From the NCBI GenBank assembly GCA_049642465.1, contig JBAROV010000208.1, positions 62,001-126,000 of the forward strand: a stretch of 64,000 nucleotides of DNA, given 5' to 3'. This DNA is from CAWDPQ01 sp049642465 (lineage in GTDB: Bacteria > Acidobacteriota > Vicinamibacteria > Vicinamibacterales > 2-12-FULL-66-21). Positions 25,956 through 34,434 of the stretch are shown piece by piece. The translations under genes and the position numbers were made by a program. Each line of letters begins with the position of its first letter. Position 1 is the first letter of the stretch. The notes under the pieces are model-generated. The model was not told the origin of the DNA. It did not search any database and worked only from the letters and a program-made list of their open reading frames with translations.

Positions 25956-28900
25956 ATGCTGCAACTGCTCGCCGATCGATTTCTCTGCGACCGTGGACGC
26001 TGGTTCGATCTCGCCACCGCGCGGCCGATCACCATCCGGCTGGAGCGCGCGGGACCGCGACGGCAGCAGTTCGAGTGGAGCGATCGTTGCGCGGTGCTCT
26101 CGCGGCTGCGGCATCCGCTGCTCAATCCGCTTCTCGACTTCGGCGACGCCGGAGCGCACGCCACCTTTGAGGCGTACGCGGTGATCCCACCGCTCCGCAC
26201 CTCGTCTGTAGCGGGATCGCACGCCGCTACTCACATGGTTCGGTTTCTACGTGCTCATGGCATTTCGCTCGATCGCGCGTGCGCCGCCACAATCGTTCGG
26301 CCTGTTCAGCCGGCGCGACGAAACGGTCGTCCGCTGGGAGTCCTTCTTCAGCCGCGCCAGGTGCTGGACACGCTCGCCGAGGCGCTCGAGGGAAGTGGCA
26401 CCGGTCCCATGCGGCTCGAGGTCACCGGACCACTCCGCTCAGGCATGACCACGCTGCGGCAGGTCTTTGCCCGCGTCGCACGGATGGCCGGTTACATTCC
26501 CGTGAGCGTCGAGGCTCTGCGGCGGTGGCCGGAATTGCAGCGCCTCACGTCGGGGCGCCATCTCTGTGTCATTTCTGGTGACCAGGTCGACGCCGGGGTC
26601 GAGACGTCCGCCTCCTGGCTCGCTCGTCTCGGGGCGGAGAGCACGCGTCGCCACCTTCACCTCTGTCTGGTCCGTGCGCCGGGTCCGAAAGCCGGCGCCC
26701 TTCGACTCGATCCTCTTGGAGCAACGGCGATGACGAGCATGATCTACATCGACCCGGAGTTCGGTCCCTCTGCGCGTGAGGTGATCGAAGCCGTGCGAGT
26801 ATCGGATGGGTGGCCCGGGCAATTGCTGGCTGGGCTTCGTGCCGAATCCTTCGACAGCGACCTTCGATCGACAGCAATGACCGTCCACGAAACGACTGCA
26901 CCCTATACCGTGACGACGGACGCCACCGCGCCCTCGCCGGGCGTCGCGAGGCAACGGCGCATCCAGTCGGCACTCGCCCATGCAGAGCGACGCGCTCTGG
27001 CGCTGGCGGCCAAGGGCCGGCATGCGCAGGCCGTGCGCCTGCTCGATCGTGCGGTGCGGTTGCTCGAAGGTCGTGACAGGCGCGAGGAACTTGTCCGCTC
27101 CGCGATGGCACTGGCGTGGATCCTCCGGAGCCGTGGTGCTGTAGAAACTGCCAAAGAGAGGATCGACCGAGCCCGTCGAATGGCGGCTGACCCCGCCGCC
27201 CACGTGGCCCTTTCGACCATGACAGGGATTCTGTTCACGGACGAGGGGCGGTTCGTCGATGCGGAATCGGCGATGCGTGGGGCGATCACGGCTGCAAAGG
27301 CAATCGGGCGCGACGAGCTGTTCCGGCGAGCGTCGCTCGGTCTCGCCCGCGCATTACTCTGGCAGCAGAAGACGAGTGAAGCCCTCGCCGCTCTGGACGG
27401 GTTGAGCGATCCGCGCTCGCCCGACGTATCGTGCGAGGCTCTCTCACTTGCGGCGCGAATTCACACGGCCACGCGCAATGTCGCCGCCGCGATCGCCGCC
27501 GGCAGTCAGGCACTCCAGCGGACCCGACTCGTGCAAGTGCCGCGGATCACCGCTTCCGCTCATCGCGCCATGGCTCTCGCACTCTCATTGGCCGGCGACG
27601 TACCCGCGGCACTCGAACACGTCCGTTCCGGCCTCCGCGCGGCAATGACTGGGCACCTGCCACTGACCGCACTTCGCCTGCGAGCTGTCTGGCTCGCAAT
27701 CCTGACCGAGCACGGTGATGAAACGGACGTCAGCATGGAGCTGCGCATTCGCCTCGAGCGCACGCTCTCGCGGCAGCGGCTCCCGCATGTCGTACGCCTG
27801 CTGGTCGAATCCGCTTGCCATCCCGGAGCGGGTTCATCTCTGCTCCGAGGCACTCGAGACGCCCGAAACGATCTCGCTGAACTTGTTGATGCTGGGCAAC
27901 GCGCGCCGGACGATCGAGCGGCGCTGGCGAAGATCCTCGATGCCGTGGCGGATCGTGTCCACGCTGCGTCTTGCTTGATTCTTGCGGGGAGTGCCGAGGG
28001 TCGGATCATGGCAACGGTCGGGCGGCCGTGGCGGGAGCGGCCGATCTGCGCCAGACGCGCGCTTGAAACGGGGCTCAAGGTCGATCTCGATCCGGCGGTG
28101 CAACCGCCGGAAGCTGCGACGGCGATCAAGTACGCAGGAAATACGATCGCGGCCATCGCGTGCCGCTGGCCGGCCGCGACTGTGGTGGACGGCGCGGCGG
28201 CGTCGTTCCATCTCGACGTCGCCGCCATCGCACTCTCTCCGCACGTGCAGGCCCTGTTGGACGTCCGCGAACCGCCTCCGACCGCCTGGGCGGATCTCCT
28301 TGGCGAGAGTCCTGCAGCGGCCGCGCTGCGGGAGGCCGTCGAACGCGCCGCGCGAGCCCCCTTTTCGGTCTTGATCGAGGGTGAAAGCGGGAGTGGCAAA
28401 GAACTGGTGGCGCGCGCCATTCATCGGCACAGCCCAAGGCGGGACCGCCGCTTCTGCGCGATCAATTGCGCGGCCATCACTGACGAACTCGTCGAGGCTG
28501 AGTTATTCGGGCATGCCCGCGGTGCGTTCACCGGCGCATCGAGCGAACGTGCCGGTCTGTTCGAGGAAGCTGACGGCGGCTCGCTGTTCCTCGACGAAGT
28601 CGGGGAGCTGTCGGCGCGTGCACAGGCCAAGCTGCTGCGCGTGCTGCAGGATGGGGAAGTGCGGCGCGTCGGCGAGAACTTCCCACGGCGCGTGGACGTC
28701 CGCGTGATCGCCGCAACCAACCGTCGCCTCGAACAGGAAGTCACCGCCGGTCGCTTCCGCGCCGACCTCCGCTTCCGCCTCGACGTCGTCCGCATCTCCG
28801 TGCCACCGTTGCGCGACCGTGTGGCGGACATTCCACTCCTCGCCGCGCACTTCTGGACCGACGCCTCGGCTCGCGTCGGATCGCGCGCCACGCTTGGTCC

Positions 28901-29210
28901 GGACATGTTGTCGGCGCTCTCGCGCTACGACTGGCCCGGTAACGTACGCGAACTCCAGAACGCGATGGCATCGCTGGCCGTGCACGCGCCGCGCCGCGGA
29001 AGGATTGGAGTCTCGCTGTTGCCCCAGCGTCTGGCGATTTCGGAACCGCTCTCGACCGGATCGTTCGAGGCGGCACGTGAAGAGTTCGAGCGCCGGTTCG
29101 TCCGCGCGGCGCTGGCGCAGGCCGGCGGTCACCGCGCCCGCACGGCGCAGGTCCTTGGCGTCTCGAGGCAGGGCCTGGCAAAGATGATGAGGCGGCTGGG
29201 GATCGAATGA
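25956..29210 (+). CDS. large sigma54-dependent transcriptional activator with TPR-like and GAF-like sensory region
   Basis: A 1084-residue protein. Residues 1-90 look like a degenerate kinase-type or adaptor domain (RLRHPLLNPLLDFGDAG). Next is a P-loop-like stretch (TGPLRSGMTTL), then a long helical TPR-like repeat region (about 330-610) and a GAF-like segment (about 640-760). The sigma54 AAA+ domain follows: Walker A EGESGSGKELVARAI, the GAFTGA loop intact (ELFGHARGAFTGAS), Walker B GGSLFLDEVGEL and the sensor region VRVIAATNRR. The C-terminus is a Fis-type HTH (AQVLGVSRQGLAKMMRRLGI). It should open sigma54 promoters in response to an unknown cytoplasmic signal. The ATG at 25956 is chosen because the protein-like sequence begins there; an ATG at 25914 is possible. 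Confidence 0.88.
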   Translation: MLQLLADRFLCDRGRWFDLATARPITIRLERAGPRRQQFEWSDRCAVLSRLRHPLLNPLLDFGDAGAHATFEAYAVIPPLRTSSVAGSHAATHMVRFLRAHGISLDRACAATIVRPVQPARRNGRPLGVLLQPRQVLDTLAEALEGSGTGPMRLEVTGPLRSGMTTLRQVFARVARMAGYIPVSVEALRRWPELQRLTSGRHLCVISGDQVDAGVETSASWLARLGAESTRRHLHLCLVRAPGPKAGALRLDPLGATAMTSMIYIDPEFGPSAREVIEAVRVSDGWPGQLLAGLRAESFDSDLRSTAMTVHETTAPYTVTTDATAPSPGVARQRRIQSALAHAERRALALAAKGRHAQAVRLLDRAVRLLEGRDRREELVRSAMALAWILRSRGAVETAKERIDRARRMAADPAAHVALSTMTGILFTDEGRFVDAESAMRGAITAAKAIGRDELFRRASLGLARALLWQQKTSEALAALDGLSDPRSPDVSCEALSLAARIHTATRNVAAAIAAGSQALQRTRLVQVPRITASAHRAMALALSLAGDVPAALEHVRSGLRAAMTGHLPLTALRLRAVWLAILTEHGDETDVSMELRIRLERTLSRQRLPHVVRLLVESACHPGAGSSLLRGTRDARNDLAELVDAGQRAPDDRAALAKILDAVADRVHAASCLILAGSAEGRIMATVGRPWRERPICARRALETGLKVDLDPAVQPPEAATAIKYAGNTIAAIACRWPAATVVDGAAASFHLDVAAIALSPHVQALLDVREPPPTAWADLLGESPAAAALREAVERAARAPFSVLIEGESGSGKELVARAIHRHSPRRDRRFCAINCAAITDELVEAELFGHARGAFTGASSERAGLFEEADGGSLFLDEVGELSARAQAKLLRVLQDGEVRRVGENFPRRVDVRVIAATNRRLEQEVTAGRFRADLRFRLDVVRISVPPLRDRVADIPLLAAHFWTDASARVGSRATLGPDMLSALSRYDWPGNVRELQNAMASLAVHAPRRGRIGVSLLPQRLAISEPLSTGSFEAAREEFERRFVRAALAQAGGHRARTAQVLGVSRQGLAKMMRRLGIE

Positions 29211-29239
29211 GCGGCTTCCGCACGCCGCTCCTTACGCTC

Positions 29240-30631
29240 TTACTTCGGGAGGCGACGCAGCAGCGCGCGAGCGGCGCGATGGGCCGGGTCCATGGCGACC
29301 GCTTTTGTCGCGCTCTCGCGGGCCGCTGCGGCGTTTCCAACTTGCGCCTGGGCTTCAGCCAGGCGGACGAGAAAATCCGCGTCGACGACTCCCGGATCCG
29401 CGGCGCTCGAACGCTCGAACCAACGGAGCGCCTCGGGAGCATCTCCCGTGCGTTGCGACAGGTCCGCAATACGACGGAAAAACTGCGCCCGCCGGCGAGG
29501 ATCTTTTGGATCTCCTTCGAGCGTCTCGTAATCCAGCAGCGCCGCGCGCGCGGTGGAAAAATTACCAATCCGCTCCGCCGCGTCTGCGAGGTACGCGAAC
29601 GCCAGTGGATCGACCGGTTTCTTGGTCGTCGCCTCAGCAAGCGTCTCCGCAGCGCGTTCGGGTTGATCCGAGAGAAGCAGTGCCTTGCCGAGGAGCGTGA
29701 GTGCCTCACTTGATCCTTCGGCACTCGCCGCCCGTTCGAGGGCCTCGACGGCTTTCTGCAGCGCCACGGTATCGCGGCGGACCTGAGACACCTCCAGCCA
29801 CACGCGGCCGAGCGCGACGTAGGCATACGAGTGCATGGGAAACGTCTCAGCCGTGCGGCTCAACACAACCACAGCGCGATCGAATTGACCCGCGTCCGCG
29901 TGGGCGAGGCCGAGCGACACGTAACGCGCGGGCGAGCCCGGATCCAGCGCCCGCAGCGATTCCAGTTGGAAGATGCGATCGTCGCCACGTGACGCCGTGT
30001 GATGCAACTCCGCCAGCGCCTCTCGAGCGGAGAAGAGCGTCGGAGCGAGATCGATCGCGCGGTGTAAGGAGGCGCGCGCCTGGTCGGGCTTCTTCAGGAC
30101 CTGCAGGCAGAGGCCCAGCAGGTAATGCGCCTGGGCGAGTTTGTCATTGATCTTCAGGGCCGCCCGCAGCGCCTCGACTGCCGCGTCGGTATGACCCGCG
30201 CGATAGTTCGCCACCCCCAGTTTGTAGAGGACGCGAGGCGATCGGTCGTCGATCCGCACGTACTGCTGGTATCGCGTAATCGCGCGGTCGTAACGCTCCA
30301 GGGCATGTTCGACGTCGCCGAGCAACTCGAGCGGACGGGTAGCGGAGGGGTCCAGCTGCGACGCCATCCGCAGGTCCTTCAAGGCGGTTTCGAGCTCTCC
30401 CGACTGCCGGTACGCCTCGCCTCGCTTCAGGTATCCGAGCATCGACCCGGGTTTGAGGGCAATGGCGACCGTGAACGCCTCCACGGCAGCCAGGTTGTCC
30501 CCCTGCGCCAGTGCCGAATCGCCTTGCTCGACGAGCGAGCGATACGTCTGCTCGCGCCGGTTGCTCGCATACCCGAGGATGGCGGCCAGCGCCACGCCAG
30601 CCAATGCCACGGCCAGGAAGAAACGTTTCAC
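29240..30631 (-). CDS. membrane-anchored TPR protein
   Basis: A 463-residue protein with an N-terminal membrane anchor (FFLAVALAGVALAAILGYA) and about ten tetratricopeptide repeats (for example YLKRGEAYRQSGELETALKDL, AHYLLGLCLQVLKKPDQARA, YVALGRVWLEVSQVRR). The start is the GTG at 30631, just before the anchor; the upstream frame to 30796 overlaps the divergent sigma gene. It is probably a periplasm-facing scaffold for protein complexes. Specific partner unknown. Confidence 0.75.
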   Translation of the reverse strand: MKRFFLAVALAGVALAAILGYASNRREQTYRSLVEQGDSALAQGDNLAAVEAFTVAIALKPGSMLGYLKRGEAYRQSGELETALKDLRMASQLDPSATRPLELLGDVEHALERYDRAITRYQQYVRIDDRSPRVLYKLGVANYRAGHTDAAVEALRAALKINDKLAQAHYLLGLCLQVLKKPDQARASLHRAIDLAPTLFSAREALAELHHTASRGDDRIFQLESLRALDPGSPARYVSLGLAHADAGQFDRAVVVLSRTAETFPMHSYAYVALGRVWLEVSQVRRDTVALQKAVEALERAASAEGSSEALTLLGKALLLSDQPERAAETLAEATTKKPVDPLAFAYLADAAERIGNFSTARAALLDYETLEGDPKDPRRRAQFFRRIADLSQRTGDAPEALRWFERSSAADPGVVDADFLVRLAEAQAQVGNAAAARESATKAVAMDPAHRAARALLRRLPK

Positions 30632-30719
30632 GCCGGAATTGTAATCGGGAACCTTCCCGCCCCGCATGGGTTCTAACGTATTCAGAGCAGGCTTTTGGCG
30701 ACCCGCATATGGGGGTAAG

Positions 30720-31337
30720 ATGGCGGAAGGACTGTTCGTGAAGCCGGTTCGAGCCATCACATGGACCGACGTCGGAGGCCGCGAGGCGGCGCTCATACAG
30801 CGCTGTGCCGCCCGGGACGAGGACGCCTGTGCCGAATTGGTGACCGAACATCAGCGGATGGTCTACCAGCTCTCGCTCAACCTGCTCGGCGACCACAACG
30901 AAGCGCTTGATCTCTCGCAGGAGGTCTTCCTGCGGGTGTTTCGTACCATCCACAGTTTTCGCGGGCAGTCGGCCCTCCGGACCTGGATTTACCGCATCGT
31001 TGTCAACCAGGCGAGAAACCGCCAGCGATGGTGGAGGCGGCGTCATCGGGCGCAGCAGGTCTCGCTCGACGAACACCTGAAAGCCTTTGGCGATTTCCCG
31101 GAGCAGACCGACGGCACTTCGCCCGATAAAATGCTCGGCCGAAAGGAACTGGCCGGACGGATCCGCGGAGCGCTCGAAAACCTGCCCTTCGACCAGCGCA
31201 CGGCAATCGTGCTTCGAGAGATTGACGGCTTGAGTTACGAAGAAATCGGCTTTTCGCTCGGTATTGCCGTCGGGACCGTCAAGTCCCGGTTGGCGCGCGC
31301 CCGCGAAGCGTTGCGGGCGCAATTGAGGGACGCATGA
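30720..31337 (+). CDS. ECF-family RNA polymerase sigma factor
   Basis: A 205-residue sigma factor: region 2 (VYQLSLNLLGDHNEALDLSQEVFLRV, RTWIYRIVVNQARNRQRWW) and region 4 (LPFDQRTAIVLREIDGLSYEEI, then GIAVGTVKSRLARAREALR). The ATG at 30720 follows GGGGGTAAG; earlier in-frame starts lack support. Its stop overlaps the start of the zinc anti-sigma gene (ATGA), the usual pairing. This is a SigW/RpoE-like envelope-stress type by layout. Confidence 0.92.
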   Translation: MAEGLFVKPVRAITWTDVGGREAALIQRCAARDEDACAELVTEHQRMVYQLSLNLLGDHNEALDLSQEVFLRVFRTIHSFRGQSALRTWIYRIVVNQARNRQRWWRRRHRAQQVSLDEHLKAFGDFPEQTDGTSPDKMLGRKELAGRIRGALENLPFDQRTAIVLREIDGLSYEEIGFSLGIAVGTVKSRLARAREALRAQLRDA

Positions 31338-32122
31338 CGCTTCTCACCTGCGCGGCGGTGCGGCGGCGGCTCCCGGCTTTCCACGATCGCGAGCTGCCGA
31401 TCCGCGATCTCATCGCCATCGAAAGTCATCTGAGCGACTGCCCACCGTGCGCCTGTGAGCTGCGTGCGCTGCAGGCCGTTGGCCACGCCTTGCGGCTGGC
31501 CGCAGCGCCTGGACCCGCGGACGACTGGACCGGGCTGCAGCCCGGCGTAATCAGCCGGATGCGCGCGGAAGCGGACGAGTCCTGGACGGCGCGCGCGAGC
31601 CGTTTCTTTGACGATCTGCACCTCATCTGGATTGGCCTTGCCGCGACGGCCGCCACATTCCTGTGCGGCGCGGTTGCGCTGAGCGCGCTGTACTTCGGCT
31701 CACCGCAAAGACGCGTGGACTCGCTCGCCGCGGCAATCGCCGTGACGACGATGCCCCCGGGTTCGGACTTGAATCCAGTCCGGCCCGACGAGCGGCTCGG
31801 ACCACGATATTCCCCGCTGGCTGATTACCTGCAGATGCCGAGCGTTCCGAAGGAAGGACCGATGGAGGCGATGTTGCTCACGCCGGTCTCGGAAGAGGAA
31901 CTGATGCTCGCCCTGTCGGCAGTCGTGACGCGCGAAGGCCGTGTGTCCGGGCTGTCGGTGCTCAACAACGGCAGCGATCGGCGCGAGATCAATACGATTC
32001 TCGCCGGGATCTCCCAGGCCTCCCTCGAACCCGCGCGGGTCGGCGGCGATGCGATCGCCGTCAACGTCGTATGGCTATTGACGCACACGACGGTCAAAGC
32101 CAAAGCCCCGCGCGTGATCTGA
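31334..32122 (+). CDS. zinc-finger anti-sigma factor, membrane-bound
   Basis: A 262-residue protein. The N-terminal zf-HC2/ZAS domain has CAAVRRRLPAFHDREL and HLSDCPPCACEL (HxxxCxxC). One membrane helix follows (LIWIGLAATAATFLCGAVALSAL, about residues 95-118), then a ~140-residue periplasmic domain ending in a possible sensor (VNVVWLLTHTTV). It should sequester the ECF factor encoded immediately upstream and release it on an envelope signal. Confidence 0.88.
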   Translation: MTLLTCAAVRRRLPAFHDRELPIRDLIAIESHLSDCPPCACELRALQAVGHALRLAAAPGPADDWTGLQPGVISRMRAEADESWTARASRFFDDLHLIWIGLAATAATFLCGAVALSALYFGSPQRRVDSLAAAIAVTTMPPGSDLNPVRPDERLGPRYSPLADYLQMPSVPKEGPMEAMLLTPVSEEELMLALSAVVTREGRVSGLSVLNNGSDRREINTILAGISQASLEPARVGGDAIAVNVVWLLTHTTVKAKAPRVI

Positions 32123-34423
32123 TTACTTCTTCACCTCAGCGACGGCGGTGGCGACGTTGTTCATGGCGTCCGTCGCCCGAATGATGACGTTCCGCGAGGC
32201 TTCGCTGTCATCCAGTGTGACTTCGAACTCTTCGCGACGGGAGTCCGGGATGCCGTCCTTGGGATAGACGAGGCGCCATCGGCTGGCATCGAGCGAATAC
32301 TCCACTCGTTGCACGGGCGACTGCTCATCACGAACGGCAAACGCAATCGTGGTGCGTGCGCCCGAGCGGGAAGGCGCCTGCACCTCAACCCTGGGTGCGG
32401 TGTTGTCGACGTCGAAGCTGACGCTCTCGAGCTCACCAACCAGGGCGGCGCCAGGAGAGTTTGAGGGCGCGTCGGACGCCGAGACTTTGATCAGGTACGT
32501 GCCGTCAGGAACCGACGTCGTGTCCCAGACGAAGATTGGATCCCACATGCCGCGTTTCAATACTTTCCAGGCCGTTTCTCCCTCGCGCCGATACGAGACA
32601 TCGAACTGCAGTCGATCGTCGTTCTGGTCCTCCGCCTTCCACACGAACGTCTGCAGGCCTTTCTGATACACACGGCGCCCTAGGGCCGGTGCGCTTGCCG
32701 CCGCCGCCGGCGCACCAGCTGCCTGCGGAGACGTCTGAACCGGCTGACGGCCGTCCGACGTATTGTCCTCAAACCCCGCGATTTCCATCTCCCCGGTCGA
32801 GAAGGGACGTTGAAAGACGGTCCCGGGCGGATGAACGATGATGGCGTTGACCTCCGGACGCAGGTTTCGAGGCAGATAGGCCGCCGTCACCGATGTAAGC
32901 ACCGGACTGGTCGAAGAAGAACTGTTCGAAGAAGAAGAAGAAGACGACGAAGACGAAGTGGAGTCTGCCGTCAATACGGCACGCCACTGGAGATATCTGG
33001 CATTCGGCGACGCGATCTGCTCTCCCTCGCTCTGCGAGTACGCCTTCGACCAGGCACTCCATGTCTCATCCGGCGTCGCGGTATTGCCGCTGCGCGTGAA
33101 GACCTGCACCTGGTTGGAGCGACCACTCGAGCGCCACCGAATCGTGCCCCACGTGGCAACGGTGCCGGCATCTCGCACGTCGGATTCGTAGGTGCCGCGG
33201 CGAGCCGGCGCGGCCGACAGCGCAAAGAGCTTTCCTGGATTGCTGGTCGCTCCGACGACGCGTCCGGATGAGTCGCGGAGAAGCGCGGTGACCTGCCGCG
33301 CGGCCGCTCGGGTCAGAAGCGTGGCGCGCGCGGGATTTCCAGCCACGCGAAAAATCTTTCCTTCCGTCCCGGTCCCCACAATCAAGTTGCCATCGGACTC
33401 GACGAGCAAGTCGTACGGCGCATCGTCACCGGTTTCCCAGAGCGTGTCCCACAGACCGTCGGGCCGGATCCGGTAGATCGCACCACGGCCGGGACGCCGG
33501 GCGGCCCGCGTGGGGGTTGCAGACGCGCCGCTCGTCACAGGCCCTTCCATGACGGATATCGCGGTGATCTCCGTGGACACGGAGGCCACGGGCGGGCGCG
33601 ACGCATCGGTCGGTGGACGGTCCGGCGTCCGATCGTCGGCGCCACCCCCCTGAGCCGCACTGACAGCCGTCGCGTAAATCGTCCCGTCGTCGGTGAGTCT
33701 GACGGAATGGATTTCCCGATACGGCGAATCAAGCAGCACGAACGCCTTACCGGATTGATCGATGCGAAACACCCGGCCGGGTGATTCTGTTCCGGCCACG
33801 AGCGATCCGTCCCGAGCGAAGGCGAGTGACACGACGTTGGTGGCGCTCGTCTTGTAAAAGCGGGCGCCCTTGCCCGCGGAGGAGATTCTGTAGATCACGC
33901 CTTTGTCGCCGGTTGCCGCAAACACGTCACCGGATTTGTCCACGGCGAGCGCCCAGATGTACTTGTCCTCGGGATCGAAAAAGGTGCGCGACGTGCCGTC
34001 CGCATTCACGAGATAGATTTTTCCGTCCGGAGATGTCGCCGCGTAAATCCCGCCGTTTGGCGCAGCCGCAACGGCGTGGACTTCGAGTTCTGGCGCATCG
34101 AAGAAGGTCGTGACCTTTCCGTCTTTCCCGACCTTGAGCACCTTGCCTTCGTTGCCGCTCCCGGCGAACAGGGTCCCATCACTGGCCGCGACGATCGACC
34201 AGAGAAACGGCGCAGCAGTCTCTGCGACGACCGTCGCCGAGGGGCCGAGGAATACGCGGCCATCGCTATCGATGGAGAGGTCCTCGACGTCGCCTTTGAG
34301 AAAGTCTGCTTGAGTGGAAACCGTCCAGAAGGTGGGTGTCGCCGCGACGAGCGCAAGGCTCGCCGCACAGAGGAGCGTGGCGCACAGGGCGACCCTGCGC
34401 CACATCATGGAAGCGTTGTGCAT
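32123..34423 (-). CDS. secreted beta-propeller protein with C-terminal Ig-like domains
   Basis: A 766-residue secreted protein: signal peptide (LCATLLCAASLALVA), then a propeller of repeats of the form DG-x-hydrophobic-FAGTG (ASDGTLFAGSGNEGKV, DKSGDVFAATGDKGVI, RDGSLVAGTESPGRV, SDGNLIVGTGTEGKI), then a low-complexity serine run (TSSSSSSSSSSNSSSSTS, near residue 490). The C-terminal ~250 residues are Ig/fibronectin-like (SFDVDNTAPRVEVQ). The ATG at 34423 lies 11 bases after the stop of the SpoIVB-type gene; a longer frame to 34912 runs inside that gene and is rejected. Function unknown; the protease upstream is a candidate partner. Confidence 0.78.
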   Translation of the reverse strand: MHNASMMWRRVALCATLLCAASLALVAATPTFWTVSTQADFLKGDVEDLSIDSDGRVFLGPSATVVAETAAPFLWSIVAASDGTLFAGSGNEGKVLKVGKDGKVTTFFDAPELEVHAVAAAPNGGIYAATSPDGKIYLVNADGTSRTFFDPEDKYIWALAVDKSGDVFAATGDKGVIYRISSAGKGARFYKTSATNVVSLAFARDGSLVAGTESPGRVFRIDQSGKAFVLLDSPYREIHSVRLTDDGTIYATAVSAAQGGGADDRTPDRPPTDASRPPVASVSTEITAISVMEGPVTSGASATPTRAARRPGRGAIYRIRPDGLWDTLWETGDDAPYDLLVESDGNLIVGTGTEGKIFRVAGNPARATLLTRAAARQVTALLRDSSGRVVGATSNPGKLFALSAAPARRGTYESDVRDAGTVATWGTIRWRSSGRSNQVQVFTRSGNTATPDETWSAWSKAYSQSEGEQIASPNARYLQWRAVLTADSTSSSSSSSSSSNSSSSTSPVLTSVTAAYLPRNLRPEVNAIIVHPPGTVFQRPFSTGEMEIAGFEDNTSDGRQPVQTSPQAAGAPAAAASAPALGRRVYQKGLQTFVWKAEDQNDDRLQFDVSYRREGETAWKVLKRGMWDPIFVWDTTSVPDGTYLIKVSASDAPSNSPGAALVGELESVSFDVDNTAPRVEVQAPSRSGARTTIAFAVRDEQSPVQRVEYSLDASRWRLVYPKDGIPDSRREEFEVTLDDSEASRNVIIRATDAMNNVATAVAEVKK

Positions 34424-34434
34424 GTTCGAGATGA

